Assembly (NCBI RefSeq): GCF_040436345.1
Contig: NC_133234.1
Location: 13,842,446 to 13,906,445, forward strand
DNA: 64,000 nt
Origin: Pagrus major
Lineage: Eukaryota; Chordata; Actinopteri; Spariformes; Sparidae
Reading direction: 5' to 3'
Under the pieces are notes generated by a model. That model was not told the origin of the DNA and ran no database searches. It saw nothing but the letters and a program-made list of their open reading frames with translations. The number at the start of each line of letters is the position of its first letter. Position 1 is the first letter of the stretch. Made by a program: the position numbers and the translations under genes. Shown piece by piece: positions 1-46,982 of the stretch.

Positions 1-4814
<4,814 letters not shown>

Positions 4815-5080
4815 CTTGTGAGTCAACCACGACATCCGTAATTATGTCTTTAATCCCGTAGTAGCACGGCTATCTCTTGTTTTTGTCTGCCGCTTCCTCG
4901 TGCAGTTCCGCGTTGGGTTTTGAGTGCCATGTGACGGACCAATGAGGAGAGGCAACGTACAGTGGAACGTCCAATAGGAGCAGAGATCGTGGTTAGAGGC
5001 GGGACATGAGTGTAGACAGTAGGGTCTCTGTTTGTTGGGTGGGTTAGGTGACGTTGTTTTCCAGAATTTAATCATTTGAG
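4815..5080 (-). promoter_or_regulatory. mapk7: Putative mapk7 noncoding first exon and promoter
   Basis: This stretch upstream of the inferred donor has two CCAAT boxes (4939-4943 and 4971-4975, read on plus) and is more CG-containing than its AT-rich surroundings. That fits a housekeeping-type promoter. No TATA box was seen. The start site is not determinable from sequence alone. Confidence 0.4.
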
Positions 5081-6560
5081 GTGGAGCCACATTAACAAAA
5101 AAATACCTGCACTTGAGCCTCTTTGTATGTATGACGGACTTAACTAACGACTAGTAGAGTGGTATCATGTTTAAGCATGTAAGAAATGTAATTATCTCAT
5201 CTATTTTCATTATATATAGGTTAAATAGCCAATATTTAGGGACTTTATTGAGTAATATGCACCATGCAAGCACAGTATAAACCAAAATCAAGACTTTAAA
5301 TTAGATTTTGACACAGATACGACAGGCTGCAATTACTGGGTGATAATACAAACACTGAACCTGGAGCTTTTGGGACAAATGTCCTCTTTGCCCGGTGGTT
5401 ATACAACCTTATATAATAAGAAATAAGCTTAAAAAATAAAAAATACTTCTGTATATTGCAGGCCTTTTACTCATAATGTGGTATTTTTAGACTTTGGCAT
5501 TACTACTTGCAGTGGTGGAATTTATAAGCACATTTACTCACCCTAAGTACAATTTTGAGGAAGGCCTTGTATTTCTTCTCCACCATTTTTGAGGCAAATG
5601 TTGCATTTTGTACTCCACTTCATTTCTTTGACAGGTTTAGTTACTAGTTACTTTGTAGATTCAGATTATTCATACCAAATATAAATCTTTATTTATACTG
5701 GATTAAACTATCCTGCAGTATATACAGTAATCGAGATTAGCTCCACCTTTACCAGCTGCAACATTAAAATGATGTTCACATTAATGCATCAGCAGGACCA
5801 ACAACAGAGGTGGCTGCATAACGCAACATAGATCTTCTGAGTTTTTGAGCTCTCTCTGTTTGAGCAACCAATTTTCTTTTGGAGCTCAGTAACAAGTTAT
5901 ATAAGAGAATGCTGCAGCTCCACTGATTTGAAATTTAAGATGAGATCATGGCTTAAATCGACTCAATCATGTACCCATCGAGCAAAGAGGAAAACACTCC
6001 ATCTCACGACATCTGGTTGTTCATGTTGTAAAGTTTTGAAACTGTCGTTGTTGGGGTTGCTGATGTTGTCTTACAGTAAATATTTACTGTCTTGTAACTG
6101 TGTTTTTTATACAATAATGTTAATTTTATTATCAGAGATTTTATTTCTGTCTCCTGCCCAAGGACTACAGATGTAAATGTGCTTAAAGCTAACTTAGGTA
6201 CAGCTAAGAGGCTGTACACCGTTCCTGTCAAACAAACAAACAAACAAACAACTAATAAATAATCATAATCCAGTAATTTAATTTATTTGGGTCTGAAATG
6301 TGCCATTTAGTGTTATAAATACAATTACCTTTCGTTAAGGTACATATTGATACAACAGGATTTTACCTTGTAACACAGTATTTCTACACTTTTATTTTGT
6401 AAGTGGGACATGAGACATTCATGTGCTGAACACATACAGGCCACATTATACAGTGAAAAGCAGCAGTGGCTGGTGTGAGCACAGTGGGGGCAGTTCTTAA
6501 CACTTCCCCCAGAAGACCAAACAGACTGAAGTCCACAGTAATCACACAGTCAACTCCCCT
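5081..6560. other. Intergenic DNA between mapk7 and vkorc1
   Basis: Apart from the truncated MITE (5511-5790) and a short (CAAA)n run at 6231-6251, nothing recognisable is present. The open reading frames here are short and lack family similarity. Confidence 0.5.
5511..5790 (+). repeat. 5' part of a CAGTGGTGGAA-type fish MITE
   Basis: The sequence starts cagtggtggaattta, followed by a segment about acatttactcaccctaagtacaattttgagg, and later has the block agctccacctttaccagctg and then acattaaaatgatg. I know this order from a very common teleost MITE. The opposite CAGTG terminus is missing, so this copy is truncated. A relative with both ends lies at 12492-13300. Confidence 0.5.
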
Positions 6561-6584
6561 CTGGCTGCTCCACATCTGGACCGG

Positions 6585-6774
6585 GCTGTCCAATGAGAGG
6601 CAGCGACCAAAATCTGACAGACCAATCAAAAGTGAGAATCTGGCTTTTAACACGTCGGCTCGACTAGGTGAAGTTGGGTGAAGTTTGAAAGGAAAACGAA
6701 GCGGACTGAGGTGCTGTTTAGTCATTTTTACGCCATTTTAAATTCATCTCAAAGTGTCCCGAGCTGAAGCAGTC
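6585..6774 (+). promoter_or_regulatory. vkorc1: vkorc1 proximal promoter with two CCAAT boxes
   Basis: CCAAT motifs at 6590-6594 and 6622-6626 lie 150-185 bp upstream of the vkorc1 start codon. No TATA box is evident. The arrangement resembles a CCAAT-driven, TATA-less promoter; the start site is not determined. Confidence 0.4.
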
Positions 6775-7949
6775 ATGGCTGTGCCGACGTGGGAGAGGAA
6801 AACGCGCATATTTCTGTGCGTTTTCGGTTTGTTTCTGTCTGTTTACGCGCTTCACGTCGAGCTGTCCCGAGAGAGGAACCCAGATTACAGAGCGATGTGT
6901 GACCTGGGGGAGTCGGTGAGCTGCTCCAAAGTCTTTACCTCCAGGTATGTTTTGTTTTATCAGCTCATACCTTTTTTTTACTGTGCAGAAATACAAGCCC
7001 TCGGTTTGTAGCTACTTTAGTGGCCATCGAAGCATCTCTTTTTTCTAACTTGTATGCATACAATCTGGATATTTTATGGCAGGTCAGACCCCCTTTGCTG
7101 CCACGTGTTAAATTCCTCTGCAAATACTTCACATCAGCTATTTATTTCAGGAGAATACTGACTGGATATTCATCTTCCTGTCCAATTTCTTTCAATAAAA
7201 AAAATATCTCTTCTAAAATATTTTTTGGCTGTTTTTTTTCATGCTCCTGTCATTATTGAGTTGCTCTGACTGTTTCTTCTTTCTTTTTGGCAGATGGGGA
7301 CGTGGTTTTGGCTTGGTCCAGTTCTTTGTGGCCGAAGATAGCCCTCTGAACCAGCCCAACAGCGTGCTTGGCATCATATTTTACACTCTACAGATGGGCC
7401 TTGGTTAGTCTGTTATTGTCTTCTGCAAATTACACAGCAGTGCTGAATGTTTTTAGGCAAAATAGCTACAGTATGTTAGTGAACTGTGGCTTACATTCCA
7501 GCTAAATTCTAAGTTGGATGTTGTTTTAGTTGAAATAAAGCGATATAGTTCTTGTGCATGCAAAAGATCTTAAAAGTTAAAAAGCCAAAAGTCTGCATCA
7601 ACAGAAGCTCCTCTCTCCCACAGAAAACACTGGTGCTGAAACGCCTCGTCAGTAGTCCCGCCTTAATTCAGTGACTTTGTGACATCACACTGTGTCACCA
7701 TGTCAAACATAGTAGTTTGGCACATAAGAATTGATTTAGCACAGCCCTGCTGTAGTTGCTAGCAGAGCTGGCTCAGGCGTTTGTGAGCTGACCAATCAGA
7801 GCAGACTGTGTATTCAAGAGAAAGGAGCTAAAACAGACTGTTTCAGACAGAGCGGGAATACAGAGCTGCAGTACCGGACAGTATGAAATATAAAAAAAAT
7901 TGTGAACCTGAAAATGAGCATAATATGTCTCCTTTAAGCTATGTAATAT

Positions 7950-7981
<32 letters not shown>

Positions 7982-8429
7982 CTTTATTTATCCTGAGGGA
8001 AATTCAAGTGTCCAGTAGCATACAAAATACAAAACATACATTACACATATATAATATATAAAATTAAAATTAAAATTAACAGTAGCTACAGTAAACAGTG
8101 TAAACAGTGCAGATGGAGTGGAGTGCAAATGGAAGTAAAACAGTGCACATGGATGTGCAAATAGAGGTATGTTCTACTGATGGACTGAATTCCTGTTGTA
8201 TTTGCCTTTTATTGCAGGACTGTCTCTGTCCAGAAAAGCTGCAGTGTTTTTGATCTTCTCCTCCTGGGTGTCTGTGGCCGGCTCGCTCTATCTCGCATGC
8301 ATTCTCGCCTTCGTTCTGGGGGATTTCTGCATGGTCTGCGTGTCAACATACATTGTCAACTTTGCGCTGCTCTTCACCAACCTGAAACGAAGGAGAGCTA
8401 TTGAAGGAATGAAGGAAAAGGCCGGATAG
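6775..8429 (+). CDS. vkorc1: Vitamin K epoxide reductase complex subunit 1
   Basis: VKORC1 is the ER-membrane enzyme that recycles vitamin K epoxide to the hydroquinone needed for gamma-carboxylation of clotting factors and is the target of warfarin. The three exons 6775-6944, 7294-7403 and 8218-8429 give 492 nt, 163 aa plus stop, the same length as human VKORC1, and the middle exon is 110 nt. Conserved features are [16 protein letters not shown], the loop cysteines at 42 and 50, LNQPNS, and the redox CxxC as CMVC (131-134). Four hydrophobic membrane segments are visible. SCSKVFTSR fits VKORC1 better than the paralogue VKORC1L1. The residues after the CxxC read TYI where human has TYA, a stretch linked to warfarin binding. 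The poly(A) signal is at 8616-8621. Confidence 0.96.
7540..7937. repeat. Interspersed repeat in vkorc1 intron 2
   Basis: It contains phrases typical of a widespread fish repeat: agaagctcctctctcccac, tgacatcacactgtg, ctgtttcagacagagcggg and the end cctgaaaatgagcataat then atgtctcctttaa. It is noncoding and inserted in the second vkorc1 intron. Confidence 0.5.
7950..8170. repeat. (GATA)n tail plus degenerate retroelement-like repeat
   Basis: A perfect GATA run (7950-7981) is followed by actttatttatcctgaggg and aaattcaagt, then a decayed segment with repeated cagtgcayatgg motifs. A tetranucleotide next to TTTATTGATCC-like sequence is common in teleost interspersed repeats, here read from the tail end. 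The family is not assigned with certainty. Confidence 0.45.
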
Positions 8430-8615
8430 AAAGGGTCACTTGTGAAATTCAACACTAATATTTTTTCTCTCCTGAGCTGAAGCTGCACTGGATCTGAAAA
8501 GTAAATTCCCTCCCACAGTGTTTCTGCTGTGTTTACACCTGTTAAGACTTTTCAGAGAAACAGGACTGGACGAGCACCTATGAAGATCTGTAAGATGATT
8601 TTAGTAGACAAACCT

Positions 8616-8621
8616 AATAAA
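8616..8621 (+). terminator. vkorc1: vkorc1 poly(A) signal AATAAA
   Basis: A canonical AATAAA lies 187 bp after the stop codon in otherwise noncoding sequence, giving a short 3' UTR. Confidence 0.65.
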
Positions 8622-10004
8622 GCAGCAGTCATTTTTGTATATCAATGTGTATTTGGGATACTGATTACACACCTTTTGAATACTTTACCTTGTCTCGTGT
8701 GATTTAGGCCCGGCTTGAAAAGCCAACAAAATCCTGGAAGTGTATAAACACAAACTAAAAAGCTGGTGAAGAGGTACAGCAACATGTAATTACTCAGTTT
8801 AACCAGCAGATAGAGCTAAATATGCAGGGTTATCATTGTGTGGTGACTGTGGTCAAATTTAATGTTATATTTCAACAACACAGGGAGGTGCGTGACAAGT
8901 ACAGCAAGAATAACTTATCCTGTGTTAGGTTTACTCCCCGAGGATGTTTGATATCAGTTGGTGGACTTAAAGGCAGACAGTTTTATGGTTGAAATCAAAG
9001 GTGCAGATTGAACTCATCACACATCCAGCACTACATTTGTTTTATTAATCGGTGGTATATATTAATTCTTGCTTTATTTGTGTACTACTTCCATCCACTA
9101 CCATCTATAAATCTATCATTTAAGTTCAATGTTTACTTAATCAGAATATATTCAGAAGTGAGTAAAGAGTCCAACAGTGCGCAAACATTTAGCTGATGCA
9201 CCGCCTAGTTAAATAAAGAAACGATTAAACCAAGATAAACGACAAAGGAACAACTATTATATCTGTGCCTCTTTCCTGGAATAATATTCTTTGACTGTTT
9301 ATTATCACATTGCATATAAACACAACAGATGAAGATAGACAATAGATGAGTAAAGCAGCTTTAACATACTGAAAAAATGTAATTATTTAATCACATTTAG
9401 ATTGATGATGAGGTTTTTTTTTTCAACAAAGAAAGTGGATAACAAAGCCCTTGCAGTGCAAAGTGCAAATTAAGTGATCATGTCTCAGTGTGCTGTGAGC
9501 ACACTGACAAGACAAACATTTTTTGATACCTACATGTTGCCAGAAGGTGTTGCACAAAAAGCCTAAAGTGAATTAACAACCCTCAACGACAGGTTTCAGC
9601 AGCTTTTGTCAGCATTCCCATTATCGGTTGACTCCCAGTGTGGACAGATGTCACTGAAAGGAGACACACAAACAAAGACTTTCTTACAACATATCCAACG
9701 TGACATTCTTGTCTATTTTAGCCTCTTTTCTTTATGTCACTCCTCACCATGCATCATCCTTATGATTTACTCTTTCCAGTGCCCTTTACAGTTTACTTCC
9801 TTGGAGGGTAACTTTCCACAAAATCTAGTTGATTTTTGACAACGAGTGACTCAGTCAGCTGTAATGTTTAATCCCTCATATCACCATGACAAGGCCACTT
9901 CTCCTTTTCAGATGACCAGAGACAATGGATGACGACTTTCAAGAGACCTGTTGCAAAAGTCACACCATAAATAAGGACACAAAGAAAAACATTTTGTGAT
10001 TTTA
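8622..10004. other. Intergenic DNA downstream of vkorc1
   Basis: AT-rich sequence with no convincing exon, RNA gene or complete mobile element seen on either strand. Confidence 0.5.
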
Positions 10005-10637
10005 AGACCATATTCACATGGCGGCCATTTTCATCTGACATCACGCTCAGGGTGGGAACCTCAAATTCCATACTGCCTGGTTTCAGGCTTTAAGTTGTAA
10101 GCTATAAACACATGAAATCTGACAAATTGTTATAATTTTACCCAATTAAAACTCCAATAGCAATGGAGAGTGAAAATCCAGAGAGAAATTAAGCTACATT
10201 CTCAGCGTACGTTAGCAATCAACTCTGTCCTAGCTAACATTACTGTTTGATGGTGTTGCACGTTACACTAGGAGAGGCTTGAATTAACTCACACAATCAA
10301 CACACACATCTTGGACACATTTATCTAACCCTGAGAGTGAAACACACTGGATGAAATCAAACTGTCAGGTTAGCTAGGAAGTGGTTGAATGCTAACGTTA
10401 GCTAATGGGCTATCAAATTTATAGTTTTATCTTGAAATAAGGCCCGATGTCCCTCCAGATTTTCACTGTCCATCATCTTTTCATTTGGCAAATGGTAAAT
10501 TGAAAACAATTCTGTCAGATTCCTTACCTTTATATGACATGAAACCTGGAACACAGCAGAATTACATGGCCCAGCAGTCGAGCTTCCCACCCTGAGCATG
10601 ATGTCAGAGGAAAATGGCCGCCATGTGAATATGGTCT
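10005..10637. mobile_element. MITE with long terminal inverted repeats (about 60 bp)
   Basis: The left end agaccatattcacatggcgg continues ccattttcatctgacatcac. The right end is its reverse complement with a few mismatches, ending gccgccatgtgaatatggtct. The similarity covers roughly 60 bp on each side, including the CTCAGGGTGGGAA block. The 500-bp core has no transposase. This is a nonautonomous DNA transposon footprint. Confidence 0.7.
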
Positions 10638-10842
10638 ATGGCCTAACTAATAAAGGCTGTTTAATTACATCCTTGGCTTGATGTGAATGTACCTAAAGTA
10701 AGCACACGTGATTCCTTTTTCTAAGTTGATCAGTTTGACTTCAAGAGCACCCCGCATTCACCTACGACTCAACAACCGAGAGCATCCGGTGTTGTGTCTT
10801 TTTGCAAAACTATGTTTGAGTCCTTTGTGCTACTTCTATTTT

Positions 10843-11290
10843 AGAAAGTGGAGTGTTGAGGATGAGTTCAGGAGTCTCACAGCCTGGGGAATGAAGCTGC
10901 CCTGTAGTCTGGTGGTACAGCAACGGATACCTTGTGTATCTTTTGCCAGATGGCAGCAGGGTGAACAGACTGTGGCTGGGGTGGGTGTAGTCTTTAAGTA
11001 CCCTTTGGGCTCTGTGCAGACACCTCACTTCACCAATGTCGCTGATGCTGTGGAGATGGTACCAGTGATGTTCTGGGCAGTTTTAACCAGGGTGGTGATG
11101 TGTGATGACCAAGCTAGTTTCTCAGTGATCTAAAATCAACAATCAGCTCCCTGGTTTTGCTGACGAGCAGTAGATTATGCTTCGTGCACCACTCTGCAAG
11201 ATTGTTGATTATATGAACTCTCATCGTTGTTTATAATGCGACCAATGATGGTGTTGTTGTCACCATACTTCACTATAGAGTTCACTGGGA
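10843..11290 (+). repeat. Degenerate teleost interspersed repeat
   Basis: Phrases such as ggagtctcacagcctgggga, atgaagctgccctgtagtct, cagatggcagcagggtgaac and ctgtggctggggtgg belong to a repeat I recognise from many fish genomes. A 141-codon open frame across it is repeat-derived and not a gene. It may belong to the same family as the GATA-tailed piece at 7950. Confidence 0.5.
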
Positions 11291-12491
11291 GTGCAGTCAA
11301 ATATCACATTTGACAAATATCTTAACACTTCCTCGAGTGAATCAGGATCAGGCTCGCAGAGTAGAATCTTATCACCTCAGTTTCACACCCAGTGATAAAG
11401 ATATATTGGTGCCAGCACCCATTTAGAGGTTAGTGTGTCAATTCTCTGTTTTGGAAGAATAAAGCATGAGATCAGACATGCTTTAAATGTCTTGTGTAAA
11501 TGTCTTGTGACTTAAATATTAATCCCACATCAATAAATGATTAAAACAATGACTAACTGAGTATAATAACAGTTCAATGTTCTTTTCAGGTAACCATGCA
11601 ATCATTCCAGGAAGTGGGAAAGCATTCAAATTGGATGGGTGGCTCTTTTTACTTATTGTCCAACACTGGCCTGCTGCCAGTTTAATGTAATGGAGAGCAC
11701 TTGTGACAACAAAATACATAAGGCTCCATTCTTTCTCTAATTCATTAATGAAAAAAGGCACAACTCATCTTGTGACAATATGTGAATGTGAATATCTTTG
11801 AATTCCTTGAGTTTTACACTTTTTTTGGTACTAAATGTTCATAAAATAAAATAAAAAGTCATCATTATGTCGTCAAGTGACACTGAATGGGTATAAAATT
11901 AATCCAAGTTTCACAGAGGACTGAGGGCTGTTGTTTTTCAAACGTTATATAACTGCGTCTGAAAAGGCCTTTCTCCTTACTGTCAAAATGCATATTTGCT
12001 CTTTAAAAATACACAGAAAATGATGGATGAGGTGTAAAGGATGCAGCCAGAGCATGAACGTATATCACGTGGGTATTATTGTTTTTTGTTTGGTGAGTTA
12101 CGTCATCCTCATGTCAGCGGGAGCTATTTATCGCTTCCTTTGTTCAGATTTGTTCTGTTATGACTGCACTGACAGACACGTACAGGTGTTATCATTGATG
12201 ACTTGTAGCCTCAAGGTGCTGGTAGAAATAATACTAAAGTGTATCTGAGAATGATGCACGTATCCACACTTCCCGACCAAAAAAGCAGCTGTCTGATAGT
12301 CATTGGTTCTGATGAAGATGACTGATTCCAGTGGTTTATGTTGTGAGTTGAAAATAGACTTCTTTGGATTACTCAGCAACCAAGATGAAAACATGTATGA
12401 CTTATTAAATCAAGTGACATCACACTGTAGACACATGCTATGTAATCTACTGACTAATGACTAAAAACATTAGTAATGTATATATTTTAAG
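11291..12491. other. Intergenic DNA without recognised content
   Basis: AT-rich sequence. No exon, RNA gene or complete repeat was recognised. Confidence 0.5.
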
Positions 12492-13300
12492 CAGTGATGG
12501 AATTTCGCTAAGTATTTTACTTTACTTGAGCATTTCCATTTTCTTATACGTACTAGTTCTACATTTTATTTGATGATTTTAGTTTCTTCGCAGATTGTAT
12601 GCTGTATCAGAGCTTAAATAGTGTATTTTGAAGTTAATTTATTTTATCGGCAATTAGATTTAAAACTTATTCCGATCATCCGAAAAATGCTGATCCCTAT
12701 CCAGTATACAGTGTACATGTAAATATATGTATACTGTATAAATATGAATATATTTATACATTTACTTTAAAGTTGCAGTATGTAAGAATTGCCCATCCAT
12801 CTATTATCTGTCGTATACTCGAAACAAATAGGGGTTAGCATATCACCAGAGTAACTACTAACTGCTTCAATTTGTAGCTTCCCGTTAGCTAGTTAGCTCA
12901 GTTAGCAGTGCAGCTAGCTGTCTGTACTGGGATGAGGGGAGTGTTAGTGTTTACACCGCTAGCACAGGAGCTTTAGCGCAGGACGGGCTGAGGCTAGCTG
13001 ATTAAATCTGCTAACTTTAGATATCTCTGTAATAGGCTACAATAAATAGACATCATAACATCATAAATAGTATTTCTTCACATTCAGTTGATCATTTTAG
13101 TTAATTTGTAAATGTTTTCAACCAAAATGACATATTGCACCTTTAACTTGTACTTACTTTAGATACCTAAGTACATTTAATATCAGATTTTAGACTTTTA
13201 CTCAAGTAATTTTCATATGTATAACTTTTACCAAAGAAATATTAAGACAATATTTTTACTTTTACTCAAGTATGACTTTTGGGTACTTTTTACAACACTG
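12492..13300. mobile_element. CAGTG-ended hAT-like MITE, split by a nested MITE
   Basis: The left end is cagtgatggaatttcgctaa and the right end, reversed, is cagtgttgtaaaaagtaccc. The flanking octamers attttaag and gtttttag agree at six of eight positions, fitting a decayed 8-bp target duplication. Both ends carry the acttttactcaagta-type blocks typical of this fish element. It is interrupted by a second element at 12767-13146. Confidence 0.55.
12767..13146. mobile_element. Nested TTAA-flanked MITE
   Basis: The element is bounded by TTAA (12767-12770 and 13143-13146). Its ends are inverted: agttgcagtatgt on the left against aggtgcaatatgt, reversed, on the right. TTAA target sites point to piggyBac-type mobilisation. 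It carries repeated TTAGCTAG-like motifs but no open frame, and sits inside the older CAGTG element. Confidence 0.6.
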
Positions 13301-14006
13301 GTTTTTAGATAATGAGTAAGTTTCAAGAGTATCCTGAATATTACATCCAGCATGATAATAGCAGGTCTGCAGGACAGCAGTGACATAACCAGATGTTTTG
13401 TCCTTCAAAAACTATTCTATCTATTCTTTGTGAGCCAAGGTGCTGAAATGCCTAATTGTCCTACAACAATGACCCCAGACATCTCCCTTAGTCACATTGT
13501 GCAAAAATGTTCCATTGCTGGCTATTTCTCAACCTTTGAACATGTGAAGTATTTACACTCTCTCAAGTCTCACATGTGACTGGTTTGTGCACATCTTTGA
13601 TAGCAACACAGAAGAAGTGACAGCCAGCCTCAATTATTATGCAACATGTGAGACTGCAAAAGAAGCAGTTCTCTGTCAGTAAAACCATGAATTATTAAAG
13701 TTTATTCCAGATATCACATCAAATAAAAGGGGAAATTAAAGTTTTGATATTTCTTCTACACTTTGTTTAATCTATGTGTCTGTTTGTTTAGCCAACTGAC
13801 CACACCTTTAATTCTTATTGTTAAAGCAGCTACAGTAGTGACAGTGCTTTCTAAGCTGTGTGTGTAAAAGAGGACATTACTGGATTGCTGTAGTCTTTTT
13901 CCCAAAAAATGAAGCAAAATGAACAAGGAAACTGTTATTGTGGGGGTTGCCTCATGGGGGAGGCACACCTCATGGCAGGTGACAGGCCACACCACACCAG
14001 GTACAG
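13301..14006. other. Intergenic/5' flank of the polyserase gene
   Basis: Nothing coding was recognised. The proximal part just before the TATA box contains a GGCAGGTGACAGGCCACACC stretch that could hold regulatory sites, but no specific site is claimed. Confidence 0.4.
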
Positions 14007-14014
14007 TATATAAA
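14007..14014 (+). promoter_or_regulatory. TATA box of the tandem serine-protease gene
   Basis: TATATAAA lies 32 bp upstream of the only signal-peptide ATG in the whole protease array. A start site about 25-30 bp downstream would leave a very short 5' UTR. No comparable TATA box plus start exon was found in front of any later module, which supports a single transcription unit. Confidence 0.6.
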
Positions 14015-14045
14015 GAGTGACAAACAACAACTGTGCAGTCACACA

Positions 14046-45564
<31,519 letters not shown>

Positions 45565-45935
45565 TGTTAGTCACTTCAGTGGTTCATTATTGCACAGTCA
45601 GGTTGTCTGACAGCTTTAAACACTATTCTCTCTCTGTGAATGCACATAAGATTCTCAGGTCAATATGTGATAGAAAAAAAAACGTTCCAACTAAGTTTAT
45701 ATTTTTGTATCAAAAAGGGTATTTTTCTCTCGTGTGAAATGACTTGTACATGGGTATTGCTTTTTCAATCTGAATCCAGTTAAATGAAGAACAACTTTTG
45801 TTATTTATTCTGTATTCCATTATACCCGTTTTCTTTCTACATAAAAATTTGATGATGACTCGTATATGAAGTGAAATTGTTGAGACAAATTATGTAATTG
45901 TAATGTAATTAATGTCATTTTAATCACATACATTT

Positions 45936-45941
45936 AATAAA
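45936..45941 (+). terminator. Polyserase poly(A) signal AATAAA
   Basis: The first canonical AATAAA after the module 18 stop lies 372 bp downstream, giving a modest 3' UTR that ends near 45,960, just before the convergent integrin gene's end. Confidence 0.6.
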
Positions 45942-46012
45942 TACTGATGAAGCATAAAATGTGTCTTTTTACTTAAATCAGAACTCTTACATCAATAGTG
46001 CACATTTGATAA

Positions 46013-46018
46013 TTTATT
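46013..46018 (-). terminator. Integrin alpha poly(A) signal (minus strand)
   Basis: TTTATT on plus is AATAAA on minus, 670 bp past the integrin stop codon. It is the best candidate seen. Its cleavage site would be within a few dozen bases of the polyserase 3' end. Confidence 0.45.
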
Positions 46019-46687
46019 CACAAAGTAAAGCAATTCAGTGCCAATAAAAGTTTCATCAAGTAGTTATTTTTTGCAAGTGAGCAGGTATTCAGCATACAAT
46101 TTTGTATTTCAGCAGTTTTATATTGCAATATGTGACAAAAAACAGAATCCACCTGATCTTACTGGAGTTTTTTTCCACTATAAAGCAAATTTTACAAATT
46201 TTAGCAATAGCAAACACATTTTGCAAAAATACAAATTCAGAAATGTTTCATTGTAGCCCAACAATGGGCTATCTGGTTGAAATTTTTGGATAAAAAAATT
46301 ACATTTTGTAAAGCCTATGTTAAAAACACACAGTAAAAGTGCCCCTATATGTTGCCCTTCCAGTGGACAAAATGTGGTAAGTGCCCTCTCTTCACCATAA
46401 ATGCATCAAGACTTTCTGCACAATGCTGAAGACGTAAAACTAGGCTGTATTCACTTACTTTAACTTCCTAACTTGTGACCCCTTGTTGGAAAAAGGTTGA
46501 GAACCTCTGTGTTAGGAAACAATGAACAAGATAGTGATATCAGACACAGCCAAGCTTTATAGTTTCATGAATTGAAAGTGGTGGTACGGAACTGTGAGTA
46601 GTGGTATGGGTGAACTGGTCAGAGATAACCGCACCGCTGTGATGAAACAGGTGTGTTGTTTAGTGGTCGGCTGTATCAGCCATCATT

Positions 46688-46982
46688 TTATGCTTCTGGT
46701 TCTGGTGCGGGTCCACCTCCATCACCCCCTGCCGCTGTATTTTCATCAATCATCTGCTTGTATTTACTCTTGAAAAATCCAGCCTAAGAGTCCAAAACAA
46801 AGAAAGTTATATGAACACATACATGATAAATAAATCAAAAGAGCCAAACTAGATATGAGAATAGCTGTCACCTTATACAGGCCTGCAGTGAGCAAAGCCA
46901 GTAATGCCAACCCTCCAAGGGATCCTCCGACAATCTCTTTGGTAAAGTCTGGTTCAGGATACACCTCCACCACTGCCTCAGT
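46688..46982 (-). CDS. Integrin alpha transmembrane and cytoplasmic exons
   Basis: Exon 46872-46982 encodes [20 protein letters not shown] and a hydrophobic membrane helix ending AGLYK. Exon 46688-46783 encodes [14 protein letters not shown] and a short acidic Pro/Gly tail ending EPEPEA. The membrane-proximal GFFK clasp that holds the beta chain is conserved, but the following residue is Ser where most alpha chains have Arg. Confidence 0.92.

Noticed and set aside
10708..11133. 141-codon open frame as a new protein
   Set aside because: It runs through a recognisable interspersed repeat and has no start context, splice signals or domain.
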